Shown here: positions 37,041-45,073 of the stretch, in pieces | Layout: each line of letters begins with the position of its first letter | How positions within the stretch are numbered: the stretch's first letter is position 1 | NCBI GenBank assembly: GCA_964575975.1 | Contig: CAZNTU010000008.1 | Coordinates: 1-63,425, forward strand | DNA: 63,425 nt | Reading direction: 5' to 3' | Origin: G963674505 sp964575975 | GTDB lineage: Bacteria; Desulfobacterota; Desulfobacteria; Desulfobacterales; SKZT01 | Position numbers and translations under genes: made by a program | The notes under the pieces: generated by a model | Told to the model about the DNA's origin: nothing | The model's database searches: none | Seen by the model: the letters and a program-made list of their open reading frames with translations, nothing else

Positions 37041-38168
37041 ATGGCCAAACATCTTGTCTTGGTCGGAGCGGGCCACGCTCACCTGACCACTTTGAAAAAC
37101 TTGGATCTGGTAACGGGAAAAGGATACGAAGCGACCGTAATCAGCTCGGATTCCTACCATTATTATTCCGGCATGGGGCCGGGGATGCTTTCCGGGATTT
37201 ACGAACCAGAGGAAATCCGTTTCCACGTGGAAAAAATGGCCACCGACCGAGGCGGCCGCTTTATCCGGGACCGGGTTGCCGAAATAGACCCCAAAAGGAA
37301 AACGGTTACGACGGAGGGCGGCGACACGGTCCCCTACGACGTTGTCTCGTTCAACACGGGAAGCTACGTCCCGCATCCCGAATACGCCGAGGAAAATCCG
37401 CACGAAGATTTTTTGTTTCCCGTGAAACCCATCCAGAATCTTTTGGCGGCGAAGAAAAAACTGGTCTGCCTTTTCGAAACCAAGACACCGAAAATCGTGG
37501 TTGGAGGCGGTGGGGCGGCCGGCGTGGAAATCGCGGCCAACGTGCGGGCTTTGGCGGAAAAAGCCGGACGGGACGCGGACGTCATTCTGGTGGCGGGAGG
37601 CCAGTTGCTCAAGCAATTCGACCCCAAGCTCAAGGAAAAGGCTGTCGAGATGCTGAAAAAGCGTAAAATAAGCTTGCTCGAAAGAGACAAGGTGACAGGC
37701 GTTTCCCACCAGTTCGTCCATCTTCTTTCCGGCGTTTCTATCCAGTGCGACATAGCGCTGATGGCCTTGGGAGTGGTTCCGTCGCCGATCTTCAAGAAAT
37801 CCGGCCTGCCCGTGGGAGAAAACGGGGGCCTCCTGGTGAACGAGTGCCTGCAAAGCGTGGCCTACCCCAATATTTTCGGAGGAGGAGACTGCATCGGGTT
37901 CCAGCCGAGGGAGCTTCCGAAGGTGGGCGTTTACGCGGTGCGCCAGAATCCTTTTCTCTTCGAGAACATATTCAATTTTCTGGAGCAAAGACCCCTTGTG
38001 GAATTCATTCCTCAGAGAAAATTTCTTCTGATCTTGAACATGGGAGGGGGCGAGGGCTTGCTAAAATGGAAAAATCTCGTGGTCCAGGGTCGCACGGCTT
38101 TCGCGCTTAAGAATTCCATAGACAGGAAATTCATGAAAGCCTTCCAGGTTTCAGGAGAAAGGGATTAG
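37041..38168 (+). CDS. NADH-dehydrogenase-like FAD flavoprotein (SelD N-terminal-like)
   Basis: 375 residues. An FAD-binding GAGHAHLTTLKNL at the N-terminus and an NAD-binding VVGGGGAAGVEIAANVR near residue 153 show a pyridine nucleotide-disulfide oxidoreductase fold. The first motif VGAGHAHLTTL resembles the flavoprotein domain sometimes fused to SelD (TIGR03169). It shares no redox-active CxxC. It is likely to pass electrons from NAD(P)H to a quinone or to the preceding flavoprotein. Confidence 0.85.
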   Translation: MAKHLVLVGAGHAHLTTLKNLDLVTGKGYEATVISSDSYHYYSGMGPGMLSGIYEPEEIRFHVEKMATDRGGRFIRDRVAEIDPKRKTVTTEGGDTVPYDVVSFNTGSYVPHPEYAEENPHEDFLFPVKPIQNLLAAKKKLVCLFETKTPKIVVGGGGAAGVEIAANVRALAEKAGRDADVILVAGGQLLKQFDPKLKEKAVEMLKKRKISLLERDKVTGVSHQFVHLLSGVSIQCDIALMALGVVPSPIFKKSGLPVGENGGLLVNECLQSVAYPNIFGGGDCIGFQPRELPKVGVYAVRQNPFLFENIFNFLEQRPLVEFIPQRKFLLILNMGGGEGLLKWKNLVVQGRTAFALKNSIDRKFMKAFQVSGERD

Positions 38169-38255
38169 AAAATCTCTTTTCTCAATTGGATTGTTATTCG
38201 TTTTTTACATGATAAACAGTTGTCCGAGATTCTAAAAAAAAGGAGGACCTGCCAT

Positions 38256-38861
38256 ATGTCAGACATGCTAATCCAACCTACGATCGGTCATGCCGTCAAA
38301 CCTTATATTAACGACTTGGCCAAATTGCGGATCAATGTCTTTCGAGAGTATCCCTACCTGTACGATGGTTCCTTGGAATACGAAGAGCGCTATTTGAAAA
38401 GCTACACCGACTCTGCGGAAAGCTTGGCAGTGATAGTATTCCACAAGGACAAAATCGTTGGCGCATCCACGGGCGTGCCTTTGGAACAGGCAATGGAGGA
38501 ATTTCAGACCCCGTTTATAAAAAACGGATACGATCCCCGTCGGATATTTTATTTCGGCGAATCCGTCCTGCTTAAGGAATTTAGAGGTTCGGGCATTGGC
38601 GTCCGATTTTTCGAAGAACGCGAAAAATACGCCGATAAATTGGGTCGGTTCGATTATACGGCGTTTTGCGCGGTGGAGCGGCCGGACGATCATCCCCGCA
38701 AACCGCCGAAATACATTCCGTTGGACCGTTTCTGGGAAAAACGGGGATATCGAAAGCATCCCGAAATGAAAACGACTTTTTCCTGGCGCGAACTCGACGA
38801 ATCCGAAGAATCGCCCAAGCCAATGGTTTTCTGGATGAAATCTCTAAAACCCCAACTATAA
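38256..38861 (+). CDS. GNAT-family acetyltransferase
   Basis: 201 residues, starting MSDMLIQPTIGHAVKPYI with a strong AGGAGG site. The core shows LAVIVFHKDKIVGASTGVPL and the CoA loop ESVLLKEFRGSGIGVRFFEE, and the end FWEKRGYRKHPEMK. It lies 87 bases past the flavoprotein gene and may be co-transcribed. The substrate is not evident. Confidence 0.75.
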   Translation: MSDMLIQPTIGHAVKPYINDLAKLRINVFREYPYLYDGSLEYEERYLKSYTDSAESLAVIVFHKDKIVGASTGVPLEQAMEEFQTPFIKNGYDPRRIFYFGESVLLKEFRGSGIGVRFFEEREKYADKLGRFDYTAFCAVERPDDHPRKPPKYIPLDRFWEKRGYRKHPEMKTTFSWRELDESEESPKPMVFWMKSLKPQL

Positions 38862-39271
38862 GCGCATTGGCCGAAATAAAAACCAAGCCCGAAGTTTTTC
38901 CGTCAAGTTTTTTTATTTCGAACCGATCTCGAATTTAATTGACCTGCGCTTATCGAAACATTAAAATTCCCGTAACTATTCGCCGTTATTGTACGTTAAC
39001 CGTTTCAGCGTTCCACATTGACGGACGATCCATATAAAACTCGCGATTTCCTGCAAATGACAATCTCCCGCGATCGCAAGCGCAGATAAACTTTCGCGCC
39101 GCCGTTAAGCCCAAAGAGTTCCATCCTGTTTTTCGTTGAAGTCCGAAAAAGGATTTGCGAAAACTCCCCGAAACCGCGAGTTCGCCTTTTTTCGAGCCTT
39201 TTTTTCTTTTCGCGTGGAGCCGAGTCTCTCTCCGTCCAATTTTTTAACCAATGGAAAAAAGGCTTGGTAAA
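38862..39271. other. Intergenic stretch, no gene seen
   Basis: About 410 bases with frequent stops in all frames and no family match. It includes an AT-rich part near 38920-39010. Nothing else is supported. Confidence 0.4.
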
Positions 39272-39721
39272 ATGGATGTCTATTCATACCATAACAAGGA
39301 TCGAAGAAAGCTGGACGACCGGCGAGTCAGGCCGACCAATTCTTTTAGCCTGTTTGCGCACAGAGGCCGTCGCAAGACCATCCGACGGCAATCGGACCGG
39401 AAATACAGTCCTTGCGCGGACCAGTACGGCCCCGGCCTTCTGCTTGTCGCATTGTTGCTGATCCTTCTTTGCGTAGGGGACGGATTGTTTACGATCATGC
39501 ACGTTTCGGAGGGAAAAGCCGTCGAGTTGAATCCCCTCATGGACATCCTCTTGAAAAAGGGACCGTTTCTGTTTTTCGGCGTTAAATTCGTTCTGAGCGC
39601 CTTCGGTACCGTCGTGCTGGTGCTCTATCGTCACAATGCCACGGCCAGAAACATGATTTGCGCCGTGGTTTTCGTCTACGGCGCGCTGTTTTGCTATCAG
39701 GTTTTTATCTACTTTTCCTGA
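39272..39721 (+). CDS. DUF5658-like small membrane protein
   Basis: 149 residues. A basic cytoplasmic N-terminus (DRRKLDDRRVRPTNSF) is followed by about three membrane helices (LLLVALLLILLCVGDGLF, then FGVKFVLSAFGTVVLVLY, then MICAVVFVYGALFCYQVF). The pattern GDGLFTIMHVSEGKAVELNPLM matches DUF5658-type proteins, of unknown function. It converges with the oxidoreductase beta gene by 13 bases. Start ATG 39272 has AAAGG nine bases upstream. Confidence 0.7.
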   Translation: MDVYSYHNKDRRKLDDRRVRPTNSFSLFAHRGRRKTIRRQSDRKYSPCADQYGPGLLLVALLLILLCVGDGLFTIMHVSEGKAVELNPLMDILLKKGPFLFFGVKFVLSAFGTVVLVLYRHNATARNMICAVVFVYGALFCYQVFIYFS

Positions 39722-41010
39722 TTGAATACAATGTCTACCACAGTTCGCGCCTGCGTCAAAACATCCTCCTTGAATAGAATCGACAGCGCGGCCTCGAGCA
39801 TTTCGCGATTAATAGCCCTGTTTTTTTTCGAAAGCACGGCGAGTGACGCGAGCGCGTAATCGGTGGACTTGATTTTACACTTCTTGAAATCGAAATCGAG
39901 CACCCGCGCTTCCGTATCGGCAATTGCCACCTCCGTGGCTTTTATTACAAGCGCGTCCTTTGCAAGCGCGCCGAAAACTTTTTTGCGACGATTCGCGCCT
40001 TCCTGCCCGAGGGCAAGAACGGTCTCGGGACGCTGGATTGCGGTATAGCCGATTTTCTTTCCGGAAAGGATCGTCTCGCTGATGGAATGTCCTCGCATTA
40101 CAGTGATAGGATAATCGTTTTTTTGGGTGGCGTAGAGACTGGCCGAGGCGCCGGCAATGCATAGGATTTCGCCCGCCGTTACGATCCGTTGTCCGGCGTC
40201 GCCTAGGATAAGTATGCCGTGCAAGTCCGGTCGAGGGGCCTTGCAGGTCGCTTTTATTTCCAAGGGCTGTTTCGCCGGGGATGTCTTTCCGGCTTCCTCC
40301 CGGTATGCCCGTCCGTACTCCGTACGCCGGTTTTTCGCCGTCAAGTCGTCAAGCGAGGGAAGCCCCGCGAGAGTTTCCTCGATGGATTTCGGAGTGAGCT
40401 TGTTTTTGCGCGCGTAGCGTCCGGGACAGACGCCCCAGATATCCAGTACGGAAAAGCCTTGGAACAGGATGGCTTCCTTGATCTTTTCCACAAGGTTCTT
40501 TTGGAAGCTGGAAACCCGCGCGGCCCAAGGTGCTCCTGCGGCGGCCGCAGTTTGGCATATGTCCAAGGGCTTTTCCAACCGGTTCAAGAACCCCGAACCG
40601 GCGACGGCGTTCGAAGGAGTCGTGGCGGAGCATTGTCCGCCGGTCATGCCGTAGTTGAAATTGTCGAGCACCAGCAGAGTAATGTCGAGGTTGCGACGGC
40701 ACGCGCTCAGAAAATGGGCGCCGCCGATTCCCATGCCGCCGTCTCCCATTGCGACAATTACATGAATGTCGGGCTTGGCGAGCTTTATTCCCGTGGCGTA
40801 TGTCAAGGCGCGACCGTGAAGACCGTGGAACGCGTGCGTGTTGAAAAACACGTCGAAAAGCCCGGAACATCCGATGTCGGAAACGATAACGGTCCGGTCG
40901 CCGACGACCGCAAGCTCCGCCAACGCCTTGTCCAATGCAAGCACTACCCTTTCGTGTGAACATCCCGGACAAAATACGGGCGGACGGTCCGGGTTGAGAA
41001 GGCTATTCAT
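39709..41010 (-). CDS. 2-oxoacid:ferredoxin oxidoreductase, fused beta and gamma subunits
   Basis: 433 residues. The N-terminal half is the TPP-binding beta subunit: PVFCPGCSHERVVLALD, AMGDGGMGIGGAH and DNFNYGMTGGQ. The rest (from about ATCKAPRPDLHGILILGDAG) is the gamma, pyruvate-ferredoxin-reductase-gamma-type domain. Such enzymes oxidatively decarboxylate 2-oxoacids to acyl-CoA, reducing ferredoxin. It overlaps the alpha gene by 8 bases. No ferredoxin-domain delta subunit is in the operon. Confidence 0.88.
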   Translation of the reverse strand: MNSLLNPDRPPVFCPGCSHERVVLALDKALAELAVVGDRTVIVSDIGCSGLFDVFFNTHAFHGLHGRALTYATGIKLAKPDIHVIVAMGDGGMGIGGAHFLSACRRNLDITLLVLDNFNYGMTGGQCSATTPSNAVAGSGFLNRLEKPLDICQTAAAAGAPWAARVSSFQKNLVEKIKEAILFQGFSVLDIWGVCPGRYARKNKLTPKSIEETLAGLPSLDDLTAKNRRTEYGRAYREEAGKTSPAKQPLEIKATCKAPRPDLHGILILGDAGQRIVTAGEILCIAGASASLYATQKNDYPITVMRGHSISETILSGKKIGYTAIQRPETVLALGQEGANRRKKVFGALAKDALVIKATEVAIADTEARVLDFDFKKCKIKSTDYALASLAVLSKKNRAINREMLEAALSILFKEDVLTQARTVVDIVFNQEK

Positions 41011-42133
41011 TCAGTATCGCCTCCCTGATTTGCTCCGGCGAAATCAATTCGCCGTTCATCTGCCCTACAAACTCGATTTTTCGGTTCGGGAAGAGTCTTT
41101 CGATCTCCCTGGCATACTGCCCGAGATTCATTTCCGCGACCACCACGCGTTCGTAGCCGGAACAGATTTCGCGAATCCTGCCTTCCGGAACCGGCCAAAG
41201 GATTTTAAGCGAAAGGTGGGCCACAGGCGTTTTTTCCTCTCGAAGTTCCTTGATCGCGTCCCCGGCGGCTCTGCTCGTGACGCCGTAGGTGATCAGAAGA
41301 GTCTTCGCTCCGGTCGCCGGCCGCCAGTCGTACAGAGCGAAGGAATCGACCGCGTTTCGAAGTTTTCTCGTCAACCGGTCCATGGTGCGGCTTATGGTGT
41401 CCGGGTCCGCTGTGATGTATCCGTCGGGTCCGTGGGTCGAGGAGGTTTGCCGCACGAGAGTTTTTCCGCCTATCGGCGAAAAGTCGGGAACCGTTTGGCT
41501 GTTCGAAACCCCGAACGGCAGAAAGGGTTTCGATTCGTCGGCCGTTTTTCGGTTCCGTATTTCGGGAAGTTTCAGACGGGAAAGGTCCACGGTTTCGCGA
41601 GTCATGGCAATCTCTTTGTTCGCCGCCAGAAAGACGGGGCATCGATATGTCTCCGCCAGATTGAACGCTTCCATGGTCAGGACGAAACATTCCGCGACGT
41701 CGCTAGGGGCCAGTACGATTACGGGAAGACCGCCGCTGTTGCCCCAACGCAGAAACTGGATGTCGCCGTCGGCCCCTTTGGTCGCCGACCCGGTCGACGG
41801 ACCTAATCGCTGCACGTCCACGACGACGATCGGAATTTCCCCCGCGACCGCGAAGGAAATATTCTCGCTGAACAGACTGATTCCCGGGCCGCTGGTGGCG
41901 GTCATGACTTTCAGCCCTGCCATGGAGGCTCCCAGACAAAAACCGATCGATGCGATCTCGTCCTCGCCCTGGACGCATATTCCGCCGTTCGGAGGGAGGA
42001 GTTTCAGCATGGTGTTGTAAACTGCGGTCGCCGGGGTAATGGGGTAGCCCGCGAAAAATTGGCACCCGGCTTTGAACGCGCCCCAAGCGATCGCCTCCGC
42101 GCCTTCCATTAGAGTCAATCCGGTCGAATCCAT
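41003..42133 (-). CDS. 2-oxoacid:ferredoxin oxidoreductase, alpha subunit
   Basis: 376 residues. It contains the GYPITPATAVYNTM motif (KorA-like PITP), GEDEIASIGFCLGASMAG and TATSGPGISLFSENI, as in alpha subunits of 2-oxoglutarate or 2-oxoisovalerate ferredoxin oxidoreductases. Together with the beta-gamma gene it makes an oxygen-sensitive enzyme. Gene order places it directly after the acyl-CoA dehydrogenase, with 45 bases between. Confidence 0.88.
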   Translation of the reverse strand: MDSTGLTLMEGAEAIAWGAFKAGCQFFAGYPITPATAVYNTMLKLLPPNGGICVQGEDEIASIGFCLGASMAGLKVMTATSGPGISLFSENISFAVAGEIPIVVVDVQRLGPSTGSATKGADGDIQFLRWGNSGGLPVIVLAPSDVAECFVLTMEAFNLAETYRCPVFLAANKEIAMTRETVDLSRLKLPEIRNRKTADESKPFLPFGVSNSQTVPDFSPIGGKTLVRQTSSTHGPDGYITADPDTISRTMDRLTRKLRNAVDSFALYDWRPATGAKTLLITYGVTSRAAGDAIKELREEKTPVAHLSLKILWPVPEGRIREICSGYERVVVAEMNLGQYAREIERLFPNRKIEFVGQMNGELISPEQIREAILNE

Positions 42134-42178
42134 TTGTTTCTCTTATCCCGCCTCTTCCAGCTCGTTCCAAGACACTGT

Positions 42179-43342
42179 CTACCGATTGGCCCTGCGAATA
42201 CCCAACTGGTCCAAGGCTATGATCCATTTGCAGATGTTGGCGGAGCCTTCGACCATGGTGTAGGTGGGCGCGTCGCGGTAATAGCGTGCGACGGGATATT
42301 CCGTCGAGTAACCGTAGGCGCCCATGATTCTCATGGCGTAGTTGGCGCATTTGGTCGCGGTTTCCCCGGCGAAATATTTGGCTTGCGCCACGTCCAGGCC
42401 GTTGTTCAAATCGCCCTGGTCCTTCTGCCACGCGGCCTTGTAGACCAACAATCTTGCCGCCTCGATCTCGGAGGACATCTGGGCGATCATGTCCTGGTTC
42501 ATCTGGAACTCGCCGATGGGTTTTCCGAACTGTTTTCTTTCCCCGCAGTATTTGAGAACGGTTTCCAGGCAGGCTTGGGCGAGGCCTACGGCTCCGGCGG
42601 CGGCGGAAAGGCGCGTGTGGTTCAGCGACTCGAACACGATCTTGGCCCCGTCGCCGGTTTTTCCCAGTATGTTTTCCTTGGGGACCCGCGTGCCGGACAG
42701 GAATATCTCGCCCGTGGGAGAAGAATTGGATCCCATCTTGTCCAAGACCGACGTTTTCACCCCGTTGAAGTTTTTCAGTTCCACCACGAACGCGGAAAGG
42801 CCCTTGCTTCCTTTGTACTGGTCCGTATACGCGTAGTAGATCATGACGTCGGCGTGGTTCGCGTTGGAAATCCATGTTTTGGAACCGTTCAGCAACCAAT
42901 AGTCGCCCATGTCCTCCGCCGTCGAGGACATGGCCATTACGTCCGAGCCCGCGTCGGGTTCGGTAATGGCGAATCCGCCCAGGTATTCGGCGCTGACGAG
43001 TTTCGGAATATATCTTTTCCGAAGCGTTTCGCTGCCGTGCCGGTAAATTGTGTAGGCCGTCCCGATGGACTGCATGTTGATTTGGACTCTAAGAGAACTG
43101 GACGCTTTTGCGATTTCCTCCGTCACGATCATGGCCGTCAGCCATCCCATTTCCTCACCCCCGTAGGCTTCCGGTACGACTGTGCCGAAAAAGCCGAGTT
43201 TGCCCATGGGCTTCACGACCTCCTCGTAAGGGAAATAATGGTCGCGATCCCACTGGTCCGCGTACGGCGCGATTTTTTTCGCGGCAAACTCCCGCACCGC
43301 CTTTTGGAGCATCCGGTTTTCCTTCGACAATGAAAAATCCAT
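42179..43342 (-). CDS. Acyl-CoA dehydrogenase, glutaryl-CoA (non-decarboxylating)-like
   Basis: 387 residues. FAD-dependent acyl-CoA dehydrogenase fold with GGFAITEPDAGSDVMAM, NGSKTWISNANHADVMIYY and the C-terminal VEGSANI containing the catalytic Glu. The whole sequence closely resembles, from memory, Acd of sulfate-reducing bacteria, which makes glutaconyl-CoA without decarboxylation. It has a strong AGGAGG site before ATG 43342. It heads an operon with an oxoacid:ferredoxin oxidoreductase, suggesting 2-oxoadipate to glutaryl-CoA to glutaconyl-CoA. Confidence 0.85.
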   Translation of the reverse strand: MDFSLSKENRMLQKAVREFAAKKIAPYADQWDRDHYFPYEEVVKPMGKLGFFGTVVPEAYGGEEMGWLTAMIVTEEIAKASSSLRVQINMQSIGTAYTIYRHGSETLRKRYIPKLVSAEYLGGFAITEPDAGSDVMAMSSTAEDMGDYWLLNGSKTWISNANHADVMIYYAYTDQYKGSKGLSAFVVELKNFNGVKTSVLDKMGSNSSPTGEIFLSGTRVPKENILGKTGDGAKIVFESLNHTRLSAAAGAVGLAQACLETVLKYCGERKQFGKPIGEFQMNQDMIAQMSSEIEAARLLVYKAAWQKDQGDLNNGLDVAQAKYFAGETATKCANYAMRIMGAYGYSTEYPVARYYRDAPTYTMVEGSANICKWIIALDQLGIRRANR

Positions 43343-43463
43343 GAGACCTCCTGATCGTTTCCTTTGTTTATATTGGAAGATCGGGCGGTTGGCATTTCCG
43401 ACCCAAGCTTGCATAAACCATATCCGGTTTGATCTTATCCGTCAATCGAGGCGTTGAAGGTAA

Positions 43464-43482
43464 CCAGACCATCCTGGTCTGG
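43464..43482. repeat. TCC-loop palindrome, copy 1
   Basis: CCAGACCA-TCC-TGGTCTGG, eight-base arms, in the gap between acd and the transposase debris. The same 19 bases recur at 60256. The TCC loop matches the smaller palindromes at 23669 and 23697. Confidence 0.75.
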
Positions 43483-43554
43483 CGTGCAGAAATTGGCGAA
43501 ACGGATTTCGAAATTCCCCATTCAGACCTTCAGATCGATTTCTTTCACCGCTTG

Positions 43555-43683
43555 ATGGAAATCCGTAAAACGTATCTCGTCGAAGCTCTTCTCGAATGCG
43601 TCGAAAACCTCGAAATTTCGAAGGTCGATTCGGAGTTGAAAGAATTGGTCTCGAACGCATCCCTCCATAAATTAGCCGGTTGG
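43555..43683 (+). pseudogene. Restriction endonuclease fragment (XamI-like?)
   Basis: About 43 residues (MEIRKTYLVEALLECVENL and ISKVDSELKELVSNASLHKL) that recall N-terminal segments of type II restriction enzymes of the XamI or XcyI kind. The frame then runs into a transposase fragment, so it is a broken end. The assignment rests on weak similarity from memory. Confidence 0.3.
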
Positions 43684-43689
43684 AGCCCA

Positions 43690-43975
43690 GGGTATCCACA
43701 CCTTAAAGCGGCTGACGGAGCAAATCCGCGGGACGGTCGCGGAATGGAGGCTCGCTCCGCTCGTCGATGCGCTGCAGGCGGCGTCTTCCTGGTGGTGTCG
43801 GAAGTGGGGGACCTCGCCCGCTTCGAGCGCGCGGAGGAATTCATGGGCTACCTGGGTCTTGTGCCCTCGGAATTCTCCAGCGGCGGCGCCGTCAGGAGGG
43901 GCGGCATCGCCAAGGCGGGCAACGGCCACGCGAGAAGGGCGCTGATAGAGGCGGAATTTATCAATGCCGACAACG
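43690..43975 (+). pseudogene. IS110-family transposase C-terminal fragment
   Basis: The segments HLKRLTEQIRGTVAEWRLAP (one frame) and VVSEVGDLARFERAEEFMGY and YLGLVPSEFSSGG, GGIAKAGNGHARRALIEAEF (another frame) match the transposase_20 region of IS110/IS1111. A frameshift near 43780 separates them, and the N-terminal DEDD domain is missing. It is debris. Confidence 0.8.
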
Positions 43976-44343
43976 TTTAGCATAGGCAACCGACGGGGTG
44001 TTTTTTTCAACCGCGAAATATCGAACCCCTCCCCCCTCCGACCTTGTTCCCTTGTTTTCCCGTCCGATGTTTCGCCATGCTTGCCGGCGTATCCGCGAAA
44101 CCGTCCGCGTTCCCGATCAGTCTCCAGGGCTCGACGGATTGGTCGCTCCGCATCTCCGAGAACAAGAACGGGCATCAATAAGGTCGGAGATTTCGAGGGC
44201 CGCCGGAAAGCCGGGCCGTCGAATCGCGGAATGCGGTTCCGGAAGAATCGGGCGGAATCCAATCCACATACGGCGGAACAAATGCGACAATCTTCTCGGG
44301 TGGAACCCGTCCCGGCGTCCATGTTAATGCGCCGATAAAGAAA
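43976..44343. other. Intergenic stretch, no gene seen
   Basis: About 370 bases between the transposase fragment and the terminator of a small leftward gene; no supported gene or repeat. Confidence 0.4.
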
Positions 44344-44367
44344 AAGGGCGTCACGGCGGACGCCCTT
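44344..44367 (-). terminator. Terminator of the small leftward gene
   Basis: Nine-base perfect stem AAGGGCGTC / GACGCCCTT with loop ACGGCG, followed on the minus strand by TTTTTCTTT. It lies 33 bases past the stop of the gene at 44401, so it should end that transcript. Confidence 0.75.
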
Positions 44368-44400
44368 GAAAAAATATATTTCATACCGCGCGCGGAGAAA

Positions 44401-44592
44401 CTACGTTGCTACGCGGCAGTCTGTTTCGTTGCAGCATCCGCCGATACTGCGCAGGGCCTTTCGAAATTCCTCCACGCGTTTATCGACGGACCGATCCCTT
44501 TCGGAAGTTTTATCATGTCGGCGCGATTTTCCAAGGCGAGATCCTTCCGGGAACCCTTTTTCCACATCGATGAAGGGTCTGCGGATTTCCAT
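44401..44592 (-). CDS. Small basic protein of unknown function
   Basis: 63 residues starting MEIRRPFIDVEKGFPEG. The start at 44592 has an almost perfect ribosome binding site (AAAGGAGGTGAT) and the gene has its own terminator, so it is very likely expressed. The middle is highly charged (KRVEEFRKALRS), and the end has GGCCNETDC, possibly a metal-binding or disulfide pattern. No family is recognised. It lies in a gap with transposase debris to the left and the acyltransferase operon to the right. Confidence 0.65.
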   Translation of the reverse strand: MEIRRPFIDVEKGFPEGSRLGKSRRHDKTSERDRSVDKRVEEFRKALRSIGGCCNETDCRVAT

Positions 44593-44863
44593 GCGGTTAT
44601 CACCTCCTTTGAGAAATTCATGTTTAAATTTTAACCACGTTTGATTGACAGTCAAATCGATCTTGCAAAGACTTCAAGGGCGGAATTGGGAAGAGTTCTT
44701 TCGTCGAATGGGGTGTGAAATGTATTTCGTTTCGCAGTTTTCGCAATTACTTTCGTTTAACCTGCGCGATGAAAATTGGAGGGTTCGCAATAGAAAAGAG
44801 ACGATAAAATGACTATAGGATTTATTTATCCGATCATAAGAATCATAAGAAAAGGAGTACGAA

Positions 44864-45067
44864 ATGAAAAAAATCACCGTAGAGACCCAAGCGGGGGTGG
44901 AATTGGAAATTTCTCCCGGCAGTCACGTTTTTTTCAAGGAGCCCGACGGCCGCGAAACCTATCGGGATTGGCAGGAACTGCGCGGAAAACTTGACGAGGT
45001 GGGGGATGTATACGATCAGAGCATCAGAATGCTGGAGCGCATAAAATCGATAGTGCCCGCAAAGTGA
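44864..45067 (+). CDS. Small protein upstream of the acyltransferase fusion
   Basis: 67 residues, starting MKKITVETQAGVELEISPGS with an AAGGAG site. It lies six bases before the large acyltransferase gene, so co-translation is likely. The sequence has a beta-like start (VELEISPGSHVFFKEPDGRE) and a helical tail (LDEVGDVYDQSIRMLERIKS). No family is recognised; it may be a small regulator or partner of the enzyme. Confidence 0.6.
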   Translation: MKKITVETQAGVELEISPGSHVFFKEPDGRETYRDWQELRGKLDEVGDVYDQSIRMLERIKSIVPAK

Positions 45068-45073
45068 CGAGGT

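Noticed and set aside
37219..37234. parS-like GTTTCCACGTGGAAAA
   Set aside because: The symmetrical core is there but the outer positions differ from the consensus, and it lies inside an intact flavoprotein gene.
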